Shown here: positions 46,759 through 55,408 of the stretch, one piece after another
Layout of the letters: each line of letters opens with the position of its first letter
How positions within the stretch are numbered: the first letter of the stretch is position 1
NCBI RefSeq assembly: GCF_023703375.1
Contig: NZ_JAMQGO010000003.1
Span: 62,001-126,000, forward strand
Length of the DNA: 64,000 nt
Source of the DNA: Lutimaribacter degradans
GTDB taxonomy: Bacteria > Pseudomonadota > Alphaproteobacteria > Rhodobacterales > Rhodobacteraceae
Direction: 5' to 3'
Translations under genes and position numbers: made by a program
The notes under the pieces: generated by a model
What the model was told of the DNA's origin: nothing
The model's input: the letters and a program-made list of their open reading frames with translations, nothing else
Database searches by the model: none

Positions 46759-47498
46759 TGCGCCTGCGCGCCACCATCGCGCTGATTGTGGCGTTGGCGG
46801 CCGCCCCGGCACTGGCCGTTGACTGTCATGACATGTCCCACGAGGACAATACCTATACCGTCTGCGCGGTTGACGCCGGCAAGGAAGATCTGCGCCTGTT
46901 CCTCGATAACCCTCAAGGCGCGAAATACGGGCATTTCACGAATATCGACACGCAACTGACCAGGAACGGTCAGCAGCTTGGCTTTGCCATGAATGCGGGC
47001 ATGTATCACCCGGACCGGGCGCCGGTCGGGCATTACGTGGAAGACGGCCAGGAAAAGATGCATGTCATCTCGTCCGCAGGCTCCGGTAATTTCGGGCTTT
47101 TGCCCAACGGTGTTTTCTGCATCCGTGAAGACCGCGCCGACGTGATTGAAACACGCAGTTTCCTGGAACAGGCGCCGAACTGTCGATATGCCACGCAGTC
47201 GGGGCCAATGCTGGTGATCGACGGGGCGCTACATCCGCGGTTCCTGCCCGACAGCACATCCCGCTTCGTGCGAAACGGCGTGGGCACCAGCGCCGATGGC
47301 CAAACCGCTTATTTCGCGATATCGCAAGGCGCGGTGACATTTCATCAGTTTGCACAGCTTTTCCGGGACGCGCTGAAAACGCCCAATGCGCTTTACTTCG
47401 ATGGCAATATCTCGCGGCTGCACGCCCCCATGATTGGTCGCTCGGACCCGGGGTTTCGCATGGGGCCCATCGTCGGGATTGTCGAACCGGCCGATTAG
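46755..47498 (+). CDS. DUF2233 phosphodiester glycosidase-like secreted protein
   Basis: This 247-residue exported protein has a signal peptide ([19 protein letters not shown]) and a DUF2233/NAGPA-type domain: [19 protein letters not shown] near residue 80, [12 protein letters not shown], and [20 protein letters not shown] near residue 175. [13 protein letters not shown] is close to the family's metal/substrate loop. NAGPA homologues cleave phosphodiester-linked sugars; the bacterial substrate is unknown. It overlaps rbfA by ATGA and shares TTAG with the convergent queG stop. Confidence 0.85.
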   Translation: MMRLRATIALIVALAAAPALAVDCHDMSHEDNTYTVCAVDAGKEDLRLFLDNPQGAKYGHFTNIDTQLTRNGQQLGFAMNAGMYHPDRAPVGHYVEDGQEKMHVISSAGSGNFGLLPNGVFCIREDRADVIETRSFLEQAPNCRYATQSGPMLVIDGALHPRFLPDSTSRFVRNGVGTSADGQTAYFAISQGAVTFHQFAQLFRDALKTPNALYFDGNISRLHAPMIGRSDPGFRMGPIVGIVEPAD

Positions 47499-48544
47499 CC
47501 CAGACGCATCACCGCCCAGCGCGCGGCATCGGCAACCGTGGGGTCGGCATCTTCGGTCAAGCCTTGCGCCACAGGGCGCAGCGAGGGATCGCCGGAATTT
47601 CCAATGGCATAAAGCACGTTGCGCACAAAGCGGTCACGCCCGATGCGTTTTATCGGGCTGCCCGAAAACCGCGCGCGAAATTCGGCATCGTCCAACACCG
47701 CCAGGTCCGCCAGGTGCGGGCCGACCAACCCGGGCCGCGCAGCATAGCGCATTTCGCGCGCGGTCACGGCAAACTTGTTCCACGGGCACGCCGCCAGGCA
47801 ATCGTCGCAGCCATAGATGCGGTTGCCCATTTTCGAGCGCAATTCAGGGTCGACCGGCCCCTTGTGCTCGATCGTCAGGTAAGAAATGCAGCGCCGTGCA
47901 TCCAGTTGGTAAGGGGCGGGGAAGGCATCGGTCGGGCAGACATCAAGACAAGCGCGGCACGAGCCGCAATGATCGGTTTCGGGCGCGTCGGGCGCCAATT
48001 CCAGCGTGGTAAAGACCGAACCGATGAAAAACCAGTTGCCCAGATCCCGGCTTACCAGGTTGGTGTGCTTGCCCTGCCAACCCAGACCGGCGGCCTGTCC
48101 CAACGGCTTTTCCGGCACCGGCGCGGTATCGACGAACACCTTTACCTCCGGGGGGGCAAGGTGTTCTCCCTCGGCCTCGGCGATAAGCCAGCGCGCCAAT
48201 CGCTTGAGCCGCTTCTTTACCAGGTCGTGATAATCCTTTCCCCGCGCATAGACCGAGATCACCCCCCGGTCACGCTCCGACAGCAGAGACATCGGATCAT
48301 CCTCGGGGGTGTAACTCTCGCCCAGCATTATAACCGAACGCGCCTCGGGCCACAGAACCGCCGGGTCGCCCCGCCAATGTGCGCGATCGGCCAGCCACCC
48401 CATCTGCCCGTGATAGTCATGCGCCAGGAACGCAGCCAGCCGCGCGGGCACCTCGGGCACCGCATCGGGCCGACAAATCCGGGCCAGGTCGAACCCCTCG
48501 GCCCGGGCCTGAGCCACCAACCTGGCTTTCAGATCTTCTGTCAT
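47495..48544 (-). CDS. queG: Epoxyqueuosine reductase QueG
   Basis: This 349-residue protein reduces epoxyqueuosine to queuosine in tRNA using cobalamin and two [4Fe-4S] clusters. The cluster cysteines are [12 protein letters not shown] near residue 195 and [13 protein letters not shown] near residue 243. [20 protein letters not shown] and [14 protein letters not shown] are family segments, and a HEAT-like C-terminus ([19 protein letters not shown]) is present. The ATG at 48544 is preferred to an upstream ATG at 48595. Other queuosine genes are not in the window. Confidence 0.95.
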   Translation of the reverse strand: MTEDLKARLVAQARAEGFDLARICRPDAVPEVPARLAAFLAHDYHGQMGWLADRAHWRGDPAVLWPEARSVIMLGESYTPEDDPMSLLSERDRGVISVYARGKDYHDLVKKRLKRLARWLIAEAEGEHLAPPEVKVFVDTAPVPEKPLGQAAGLGWQGKHTNLVSRDLGNWFFIGSVFTTLELAPDAPETDHCGSCRACLDVCPTDAFPAPYQLDARRCISYLTIEHKGPVDPELRSKMGNRIYGCDDCLAACPWNKFAVTAREMRYAARPGLVGPHLADLAVLDDAEFRARFSGSPIKRIGRDRFVRNVLYAIGNSGDPSLRPVAQGLTEDADPTVADAARWAVMRLG

Positions 48545-48612
48545 CCTGACCTGCAAACTCTGTTGGAAAATGCAACACAAGCGCAGGAAGGGCAAAGCCC
48601 GCCGCCGATGGG

Positions 48613-48629
48613 CGCGGGCATGGCCCGCG
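48613..48629. terminator. GC-rich hairpin after the GST gene
   Basis: CGCGGGC-ATG-GCCCGCG forms a perfect 7-bp stem just beyond the stop of the minus-strand GST gene (48638), before queG. No T-run follows. It belongs to the same style as the hairpins at 12671 and 50214. Confidence 0.45.
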
Positions 48630-48637
48630 GCGCCGGA

Positions 48638-49303
48638 TCAGAAATCGAGGTCGGCATAATGCGCCGGCGGTGGAAAGCCTGGCACCTGGTCGGCCAATAT
48701 GCTGCGGAACGCGGGGCGCGACTTGATCTTGGCATACCAGTCTTTCAACACGTCGCTGCGGTTCCAGTCCACGTCGCTGATATAATCAAGCGCCGAAAGA
48801 TGCGCAGCCGCCGTGAAATCGGCAAGCGTCATCACGTCGCCCGCCAGCCAACGGCGCCGGTCCAGCAGCCAGGCCATGTAGTCCAGGTGATACTTGATTG
48901 CCCGCGCCCCGGATTTCACGTTGCCGCTGTCGGGAAAGCCCTGCTTCATCATCTTCTTGTTCACCCGCTCGTACAGAAGTTTGCTGGTGACTTCGTTATG
49001 AAACTTGTCGTCGAACCATGCCACGAGGCGGCGCACCTCGTATCGTGCATCCGGCTCTTGCGGAATCAGCGCGGGTTCGGGGTGGGTTTCATCCAGCCAT
49101 TCGCAGATCGGCGTGCTTTCGGCCAACGTCTTGCCGTCGATCTTCAGAACAGGCACCTTGCCTGCCGGGTTTCGGCGAAGGAAATCCGGTGACTGCTCCC
49201 AGTACCGCTCTTCGACCAGTTCGCATTCGATCTTCTTTTCCGCCAGTGTCAGCCGCACCTTGCGGCAAAATGGCGATAGGGGAACGTGATACAATCGGGC
49301 CAT
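48638..49303 (-). CDS. Glutathione S-transferase family protein
   Basis: This 221-residue protein has an N-terminal thioredoxin-fold domain beginning MARLYHVPLSPFCRKVRLTL, with the glutathione-binding segments NPAGKVPVLKIDG and ESTPICEWLDE near residue 63. The C-terminal helical domain includes WLAGDVMTLADFTAAAHLSA, the conserved N-capping aspartate. Substrate unknown. A cysteine follows SPF at position 13, as in some cysteine-type GSTs. It lies 94 bases upstream of queG on the same strand. Confidence 0.92.
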   Translation of the reverse strand: MARLYHVPLSPFCRKVRLTLAEKKIECELVEERYWEQSPDFLRRNPAGKVPVLKIDGKTLAESTPICEWLDETHPEPALIPQEPDARYEVRRLVAWFDDKFHNEVTSKLLYERVNKKMMKQGFPDSGNVKSGARAIKYHLDYMAWLLDRRRWLAGDVMTLADFTAAAHLSALDYISDVDWNRSDVLKDWYAKIKSRPAFRSILADQVPGFPPPAHYADLDF

Positions 49304-49368
49304 GCGGGCGCTTTCATTCAGACCTTTTTGGGAACGTTGTCATTGAATGCCTGCTTGGAAGCGGAAAT

Positions 49369-50139
49369 TCAATCCTCGAAACAGGCGGCCCGCCCATCCC
49401 GGCGGATCGTCTCCGCCCCATCCATGATGCTGGCGGCGCGGCGCTGCACAAACGCACCAGGCCGGGCGGCATCGCGGGCCTTAGGGTTGGGCAATACAGC
49501 CGCAAGCCGTGCGGCCTGCGCCGCGCTCAGAGCATCTGGCCCGACCCCGAAATAGTGCCGCGCAGCTGCCTCGACGCCGAAAATTCCCTCGTCGAACTCG
49601 ACGATATTCAGGTACACCTCAAGTATGCGTCGCTTTGACCACGCAGCCTCGACCGCAGGAGTCATCACCGCCTCAAGCGCCTTGCGGGCCCAGTTGCGCC
49701 CCTGCCAAAGATAGGCATTCTTGACCACCTGCTGGCTGATGGTTGACGCACCGCGCCGCCCGCCGTCCTCAAGCGCGGCGCGTATGGCAGACATGTCAAA
49801 GCCCCAATGCGCACAAAAGTTGGCATCTTCCGCAGCAACCACGCTGCGCGCCATCACCGGCGCCACCGCATCGAACGGGACCCAGATGCGGTCCACCGCA
49901 CCCAAGCGGCGTTTTTCCGACAGGATATAGGGTGTCGTTGGCGGGTTGATCGCGCCGTAAGCCACTATCCAAAGCGTCAGCAGCAGCACCGCGGCCAACA
50001 GGCCGCGCAATACCCAGCGCCGCAGCCATCGCAACGGGCTGATCCCCACGCGAAAGGCCGCGCGCACCGGATCGGCGCCGGGTTTCGCCGCCGTCTTGCG
50101 CTTTGACTTGCCGGTTTTCCTATTGCTCGATCGGGCCAT
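49369..50139 (-). CDS. mtgA: Monofunctional biosynthetic peptidoglycan transglycosylase
   Basis: This 256-residue GT51 protein has a basic N-terminus (SSNRKTGKSKRKTAAKPG) and one transmembrane helix near residues 48-66. The glycosyltransferase motifs are VVAAEDANFCAHWGFD, with the catalytic Glu, and GASTISQQVVKNAYLWQ. It polymerises lipid II into glycan strands, supporting the class A PBP encoded at 37932-40127. The ATG at 50139 gives the expected length. Confidence 0.93.
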   Translation of the reverse strand: MARSSNRKTGKSKRKTAAKPGADPVRAAFRVGISPLRWLRRWVLRGLLAAVLLLTLWIVAYGAINPPTTPYILSEKRRLGAVDRIWVPFDAVAPVMARSVVAAEDANFCAHWGFDMSAIRAALEDGGRRGASTISQQVVKNAYLWQGRNWARKALEAVMTPAVEAAWSKRRILEVYLNIVEFDEGIFGVEAAARHYFGVGPDALSAAQAARLAAVLPNPKARDAARPGAFVQRRAASIMDGAETIRRDGRAACFED

Positions 50140-50213
50140 GATGCGCGCGACCTTACGCCAGCCACCCGCCACTGCAAAGCGCCCGTTACGCGTGCGCCGG
50201 TATTCGTGCAGGC

Positions 50214-50241
50214 GCGCCGCCGGGCCATGGCCCGGCGGCGC
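50214..50241. terminator. 28-base perfect palindrome downstream of gltB
   Basis: The arm GCGCCGCCGGGCCA (50214-50227) is followed immediately by its complement TGGCCCGGCGGCGC (50228-50241), with no spacer. It lies 13 bases past the gltB stop. As RNA it would fold into a very stable hairpin that could stop transcription or protect the gltB mRNA 3' end, but no T-run follows. Confidence 0.55.
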
Positions 50242-50253
50242 CTTGCCTTGGTC

Positions 50254-53200
50254 TTATTCGGCGGGAATCGCGTCCTGCTCCTGACTCAACGGATGCGGGA
50301 TCTTGTTAAGCATCTCCTTGGGGCAGATCTGCAGGAAATTACCCCGCTCGCTTTCCCAATGCTGCAGGATGTCGGCGGCCTTGCGGCTGCCGGTTTCGGC
50401 CAGGTGCTGTTCGATCAGCCCCTTCAACTGCGCTTCCCAATGGGCCACCGTGACCGGGCAGGTCACCAGCGTTTCCATGTTCATCAGCGGCTGCGCCATC
50501 CCGTCGGGATCGTAAAGATAGGCCATGCCCCCGGTCATGCCGGCACCGAAGTTGGCACCGATTTCACCCAGGATCACGGCGATCCCGCCGGTCATGTATT
50601 CGCAGCCGTTGCTGCCACAGCCCTCGACAACGACCCTGGCGCCCGAGTTGCGTACGGCGAACCGTTCCCCGGCACGACCGGCCGCAAAAAGGCAGCCCTC
50701 GGTCGCCCCATACAGCACGGTGTTGCCGATGATGGTATTCTCGCTGGCCACAAGCGGGCTGGCCATCGGGGGGCGCACCACGATGATACCACCCGACAAT
50801 CCCTTGCCGACGTAATCGTTGGCATCGCCCGACACCTCGATCTTCAACCCAGGCGCGGCAAAAGCCCCCAACGACTGCCCAGCGCTGCCGGTCAGCTTGA
50901 TCGTCAGGTGATCGGGCTGGAGCGAGTTGCGCATTCCGAACCGCCGCACGATATGGCTGCTGAGGCGGGTGCCCACCGTTCGATGCGTGTTCTGCACCGC
51001 GTAAGACAGTTGCATCTTTTCGCCGTCCTCAAGGAACCGCGCGGCATCACGCACGATTTCCGAGTCCAGCGTATCGGGCACGGCATTGCGCGGCTTGTCA
51101 CGGTTATAGACGATTTCCGAAGCACCATCGACGGTGATCAGCATCGGGTTCAGGTCAAGATCGTCCAGATGCGCGCTGCCACGGCTGACCTGCGTCAGCA
51201 GGTCGGCCCGTCCGATCACGTCATCCAGGCTGCGTGCCCCGATGCTGGCCAGGATCTCGCGCACCTCCTGCGCGTAGAAGGTGATCAGATTCACCACCTT
51301 GTCGGCATTGCCGGTGAACTTGGCGCGCAAGCTCTCGTCCTGGGTGCAGACACCGACGGGGCAGGTGTTCGACTGGCACTGGCGCACCATGATACAGCCC
51401 ATGGCGATCAGTGCGGCGGTGCCGATGCCGTATTCTTCGGCGCCCATCATCGCGGCCATCACGATGTCACGGCCCGTGCGCAACCCGCCATCGGTGCGCA
51501 GCGTCACCCGGTCGCGCAGGTTGTTCATCGCCAGAACCTGGTGTGCCTCGGTCAGGCCCATCTCCCACGGTAGCCCCGCGTACTTGATGCTGGTCGCGGG
51601 GCTGGCCCCGGTGCCGCCGTTATGGCCCGAAATCAGAATCACGTCAGCCTTGGCCTTGGCCACACCCGCGGCAATGGTGCCCACGCCCGAGGATGCCACC
51701 AGTTTAACAGTCACCTTGGCGCGCGGGTTGATCTGCTTCAGATCATAGATCAACTGCGCCAGGTCCTCGATCGAGTAGATGTCGTGGTGCGGCGGCGGCG
51801 AAATCAGCGTGACGCCCTTGGTCGAATGACGCAGCCGCGCGATCAGGTCGGTGACCTTCATGCCGGGCAACTGTCCACCCTCACCAGGCTTGGCGCCCTG
51901 GGCGACCTTGATTTCCAATTCTTCGCACTGGTTGAGGTATTCCGCCGTCACGCCGAAGCGACCCGAGGCCACCTGCTTGATCTTGGCGCTGGGGTTGTCA
52001 CCGTTGGGTTCGGGCACGAAATGCGCGGGGTCTTCACCGCCTTCGCCGCTGTCAGACTTGGCGCCGATCCGGTTCATCGCCACGTTGAGCGTCTTGTGCG
52101 CCTCGGGGCTGAGCGCCCCAAGCGACATGCCTGGCGTCACAAAGCGCTTTCGGATCGAGGTAATCGATTCCACCTCTTCGATCGCAATCGCTTCACCCAT
52201 CGGCTTGATCGCCAGCAGGTCGCGCAGATGGATCGGCGGGTTCGATTGCATCTTGGCGGAATACTGTTTCCACATCTGGTAGCTGGCCTTGTTGCAGGCC
52301 ATCTGCATCATGTGCATTGTCTGCGCGCCCCAAGCGTGCGTTTCGCCCGATTTACGCGCCTTGTAGAATCCGCCGATGGGCATCACCGCATCCGATTTCC
52401 AGCCGCGGGCATGGACCTCTTCTGCCTTCTTCTGGATACCGCTGACACCGATACCGCTGATGCGGCTGGTCATGCCGGGGAAATACTCGGCGCACATCGC
52501 GCGGGACAGGCCCACCGCCTCGAAGTTCAGGCCGCCGCGATAGGACGAGATCACGCTGATCCCCATCTTGGCCATGATCTTCAAAAGGCCCTGGTCGATC
52601 GCCTCGCGGTAGCGCGCGACCGCCTCGGTCAGCGGGCCGTCAAGCAGCCCACGCTCAATCCGGTCGGCGATGGAATCTTCGGCCAGGTAGGCGTTGACCG
52701 TGGTCGCACCACAGCCGATCAACACTGCGAAATAATGCGGATCGATGCATTCGGCGCTGCGCACGTTCAACGAACAGAAGGTTCGCAGCCCCTTGCGCGT
52801 CAGGTGGCTGTGCACTGCGCTGGTGGCCAGGATCATCGGCATGGCGACCCTGTCGGCATCCTGGTGCTGGTCGGTCAGCACCAGGTGCCCGGCGCCGCTG
52901 CGCACGGCATCCTCGGCCTCGGCGCGGATACGTTCCAACCCCGCCTGGAGCGCACCCGGCCCCCCGGCAAATGTGCAATCGATTTCGACCATGTCGGCGT
53001 TGAACGCCTTGACCACGCGTTCCCATTGGGCGTTGCCCAGGAACGGGCTGTCCAGCACGATGATCTCGGTCTGGCTGCTGCTTTCGTCCAGCACGTTCTT
53101 GAGGTTACCAAACCGCGTCTTCAGGCTCATCACCCGGTATTCGCGCAGGCTGTCGATGGGCGGGTTCGTCACCTGGCTGAAACTTTGCCGGAAAAAATGC

Positions 53201-54783
53201 GACAACGGGCGATATGTCTTGGACAGAACGGCACTGGGCGTATCATCCCCCATGCTGGCCAGCACTTCCTTGGCATCCTCGACCATCGGCGACAGGATCT
53301 GCTCCAGTTCTTCAACGGTATAGCCGGCCGCGATCTGGCGGCGGCGCAGCGCGTCGCCCGAGTAAATCGCCTTTTCGGTGACCTTGGCCAGTTCCTCGTC
53401 AAGTTCGGTGATCTTGCCAACCCATTCACCAAAGGGCTGCGCTGCGGCCAGCTTGTCCTTGATCTCGACATCATGGAACAACGTGCCCTCGGCCATGTCG
53501 ACGGCGATCATCTGGCCCGGACCCAGCGCGCCTTTTTCGCGCACCGTGGATTCGTCGATCGGCACCATGCCCGCCTCGGACCCCGCAATCAGCATACCGT
53601 CACCGGTGATCACGTAGCGCATCGGGCGCAGCCCGTTGCGATCAAGTCCGGCACAAACCCAACGGCCATCGGTCATGGCCAACGCGGCGGGGCCGTCCCA
53701 CGGCTCCATCACGCTGTTGCAATAAGAATACATGTCCCGCCAAGATTGCGGCAATTCAACGGCCTGCTTCGACCAGCTTTCGGGCACCAGCATCGTTTTG
53801 GCCATCGGGGCGTTGCGACCGGCACGCACCAGCACCTCGAACACCGAGTCGAGCGCGGCCGAATCCGAGCTGCCCGATTGCACGATCGGCTTGATATCCT
53901 CGGCCATATCGCCGAAGGCGGCGCTGGCCATGCGGATTTCATGGCTTTTCATCCAGTTCACATTGCCCCGTAGCGTGTTGATCTCGCCATTATGGGCCAA
54001 CATGCGGAAGGGCTGCGCCAGCCACCATTGCGGGAAGGTGTTGGTGCTGTAACGCTGGTGATAGATCGCAAAGGACGAAACGAACCGCTCGTCCTGCAGG
54101 TCGGGGTAGAATTCGCTGACCTGCTCGGCCAGCATCATACCCTTGTAGATGATCGACCGGCATGACAGCGACGCAAGATACAGGTTGTTGATGCCTGCCG
54201 CCGCGGCTGCCTTTTCGATGCGCCGGCGGATAACGTAAAGCTCGCGCTCAAACGTTTCCTCGTCCAGTCCCTTGGCGTTGGAAATCAGGATCTGTTCGAT
54301 CTCGGGGCGGGTCGCGTTGGCCTTTTCGCCCAGCACACCCACGTTCACCGGCACATGCCGCCAACCGTAGATGTAGTGCCCCATACGCAGCACTTCGGTT
54401 TCGACGATGGTCCGGCAGGTTTCCTGAGCGCCATGATCGGTGCGCGGCAAGAAGACCTGGCCTACCGCCATCAGTTCATCCTTGCGGGGGGCGTGGCCCG
54501 TGCGCTCGATCTGGTCATAAAAGAAGGCAGGCGGGATTTGCACGTGAATGCCCGCGCCATCGCCCGTCTTGCCATCGGCATCAACGGCACCGCGGTGCCA
54601 TATCGCCTTTAGCGCGTTGATCCCGTTTTCCACCACCTTGCGGCTGGGCTTGCCATCTATCGACACGGCCAGGCCCACACCACAGTTGGCCTTTTCCTCG
54701 GCCTCGGAATAAAGGCCAGTCTCGGCCAGCCACTTGCGCTTGGCCTCTTCGCGGCGCGCCCAATCGGCATCAAACTTGGTCAT
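50254..54783 (-). CDS. gltB: Glutamate synthase (NADPH) large subunit GltB
   Basis: This 1509-residue GOGAT alpha subunit transfers the glutamine amide nitrogen to 2-oxoglutarate. The first 33 residues are a propeptide, and Cys34 (EKANCGVGLAVS) is the N-terminal nucleophile of the glutaminase domain. A central domain and an FMN-binding synthase domain follow (VKLVASSGVGTIAAGVAKAK, ISGHNGGTGASPATSIKYAG), with the 3Fe-4S cysteines in CIMVRQCQSNTCPVGVC. A C-terminal beta-helix domain closes it. ATG 54783 follows AGGAGG. It is separated from gltD by a Spy-like gene. Confidence 0.97.
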   Translation of the reverse strand: MTKFDADWARREEAKRKWLAETGLYSEAEEKANCGVGLAVSIDGKPSRKVVENGINALKAIWHRGAVDADGKTGDGAGIHVQIPPAFFYDQIERTGHAPRKDELMAVGQVFLPRTDHGAQETCRTIVETEVLRMGHYIYGWRHVPVNVGVLGEKANATRPEIEQILISNAKGLDEETFERELYVIRRRIEKAAAAAGINNLYLASLSCRSIIYKGMMLAEQVSEFYPDLQDERFVSSFAIYHQRYSTNTFPQWWLAQPFRMLAHNGEINTLRGNVNWMKSHEIRMASAAFGDMAEDIKPIVQSGSSDSAALDSVFEVLVRAGRNAPMAKTMLVPESWSKQAVELPQSWRDMYSYCNSVMEPWDGPAALAMTDGRWVCAGLDRNGLRPMRYVITGDGMLIAGSEAGMVPIDESTVREKGALGPGQMIAVDMAEGTLFHDVEIKDKLAAAQPFGEWVGKITELDEELAKVTEKAIYSGDALRRRQIAAGYTVEELEQILSPMVEDAKEVLASMGDDTPSAVLSKTYRPLSHFFRQSFSQVTNPPIDSLREYRVMSLKTRFGNLKNVLDESSSQTEIIVLDSPFLGNAQWERVVKAFNADMVEIDCTFAGGPGALQAGLERIRAEAEDAVRSGAGHLVLTDQHQDADRVAMPMILATSAVHSHLTRKGLRTFCSLNVRSAECIDPHYFAVLIGCGATTVNAYLAEDSIADRIERGLLDGPLTEAVARYREAIDQGLLKIMAKMGISVISSYRGGLNFEAVGLSRAMCAEYFPGMTSRISGIGVSGIQKKAEEVHARGWKSDAVMPIGGFYKARKSGETHAWGAQTMHMMQMACNKASYQMWKQYSAKMQSNPPIHLRDLLAIKPMGEAIAIEEVESITSIRKRFVTPGMSLGALSPEAHKTLNVAMNRIGAKSDSGEGGEDPAHFVPEPNGDNPSAKIKQVASGRFGVTAEYLNQCEELEIKVAQGAKPGEGGQLPGMKVTDLIARLRHSTKGVTLISPPPHHDIYSIEDLAQLIYDLKQINPRAKVTVKLVASSGVGTIAAGVAKAKADVILISGHNGGTGASPATSIKYAGLPWEMGLTEAHQVLAMNNLRDRVTLRTDGGLRTGRDIVMAAMMGAEEYGIGTAALIAMGCIMVRQCQSNTCPVGVCTQDESLRAKFTGNADKVVNLITFYAQEVREILASIGARSLDDVIGRADLLTQVSRGSAHLDDLDLNPMLITVDGASEIVYNRDKPRNAVPDTLDSEIVRDAARFLEDGEKMQLSYAVQNTHRTVGTRLSSHIVRRFGMRNSLQPDHLTIKLTGSAGQSLGAFAAPGLKIEVSGDANDYVGKGLSGGIIVVRPPMASPLVASENTIIGNTVLYGATEGCLFAAGRAGERFAVRNSGARVVVEGCGSNGCEYMTGGIAVILGEIGANFGAGMTGGMAYLYDPDGMAQPLMNMETLVTCPVTVAHWEAQLKGLIEQHLAETGSRKAADILQHWESERGNFLQICPKEMLNKIPHPLSQEQDAIPAE

Positions 54784-54797
54784 TTCAGGCCTCCTTT

Positions 54798-55340
54798 TCA
54801 GTGGTGGGCATGGGTGCCGTGATCGGCCCCGCCATGCGCCCCGTCATAGCCGCGCTTTTGCGCGTAAATCTCTTCTTGTTCGTCGCTCAGCATCGAGGTC
54901 ACCACCATGTGCGCGCGCAAATGCACAGCCCGCAGCGCCGCCAGTGCCTCGGCCGACTGGTGCAGCATCATGTTCAACCGCTGGTCGTTGGCATGGCCCG
55001 CACGGAACATGTGGCTTACCATTGCCTCGGCCTCGACATAGGCGCGGCCCGCCTCTTGCGCGTCGGATTTCATCGCATCGAACACCGCCTGAACCTCGGT
55101 GCGCTGACTATCGGACAGGCCCAAGGCATCGGCCAGTTCCAGCACGTGCAGCGGGCCCGGATACCCGTTCAACTCGGCGGGCAGGGCCAGCCCCCAGCCT
55201 TCGCCCGCCATGATGGCGCGCTGGTCCTCGGCTGAAAGCGAGGCGATGTCCCGCGCCTCCTGCCCGGCATAAGGCGGGTTCTCGGCTGTCGCGGGCGTGG
55301 CCAGCAGCAACGCCGCGAAAAGGGTTTGTCGCATCGTCAT
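54798..55340 (-). CDS. Spy/CpxP-like periplasmic protein with His-rich tail
   Basis: This 180-residue exported helical protein has a signal peptide (MTMRQTLFAALLLATPATA) and two LTxxQ-like units: LGLSDSQRTEVQAVFDAM near residue 93 and SMLSDEQEEIYAQKRGY near residue 150. The C-terminus GAHGGADHGTHAHH is rich in histidine. The Spy/CpxP/ZraP group are periplasmic chaperones or metal sensors. The ATG at 55340 lies seven bases from AAGGGGG. It sits in the glt operon, 68 bases after gltD and 14 bases before gltB, an unusual place for such a gene. Function here is unknown. Confidence 0.82.
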   Translation of the reverse strand: MTMRQTLFAALLLATPATAENPPYAGQEARDIASLSAEDQRAIMAGEGWGLALPAELNGYPGPLHVLELADALGLSDSQRTEVQAVFDAMKSDAQEAGRAYVEAEAMVSHMFRAGHANDQRLNMMLHQSAEALAALRAVHLRAHMVVTSMLSDEQEEIYAQKRGYDGAHGGADHGTHAHH

Positions 55341-55408
55341 TCGGTGCCCCCTTCAATTGCTTCGGTTTTACCGACGCGTGTCATTTCAGATCCGTCCGCC
55401 GTTCCGGC

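Noticed and set aside
51622..53973. 783-codon open frame antisense to gltB
   Set aside because: It mirrors the codon pattern of gltB, has no recognisable domain and lies entirely within a secure gene; such shadows are expected at high GC.
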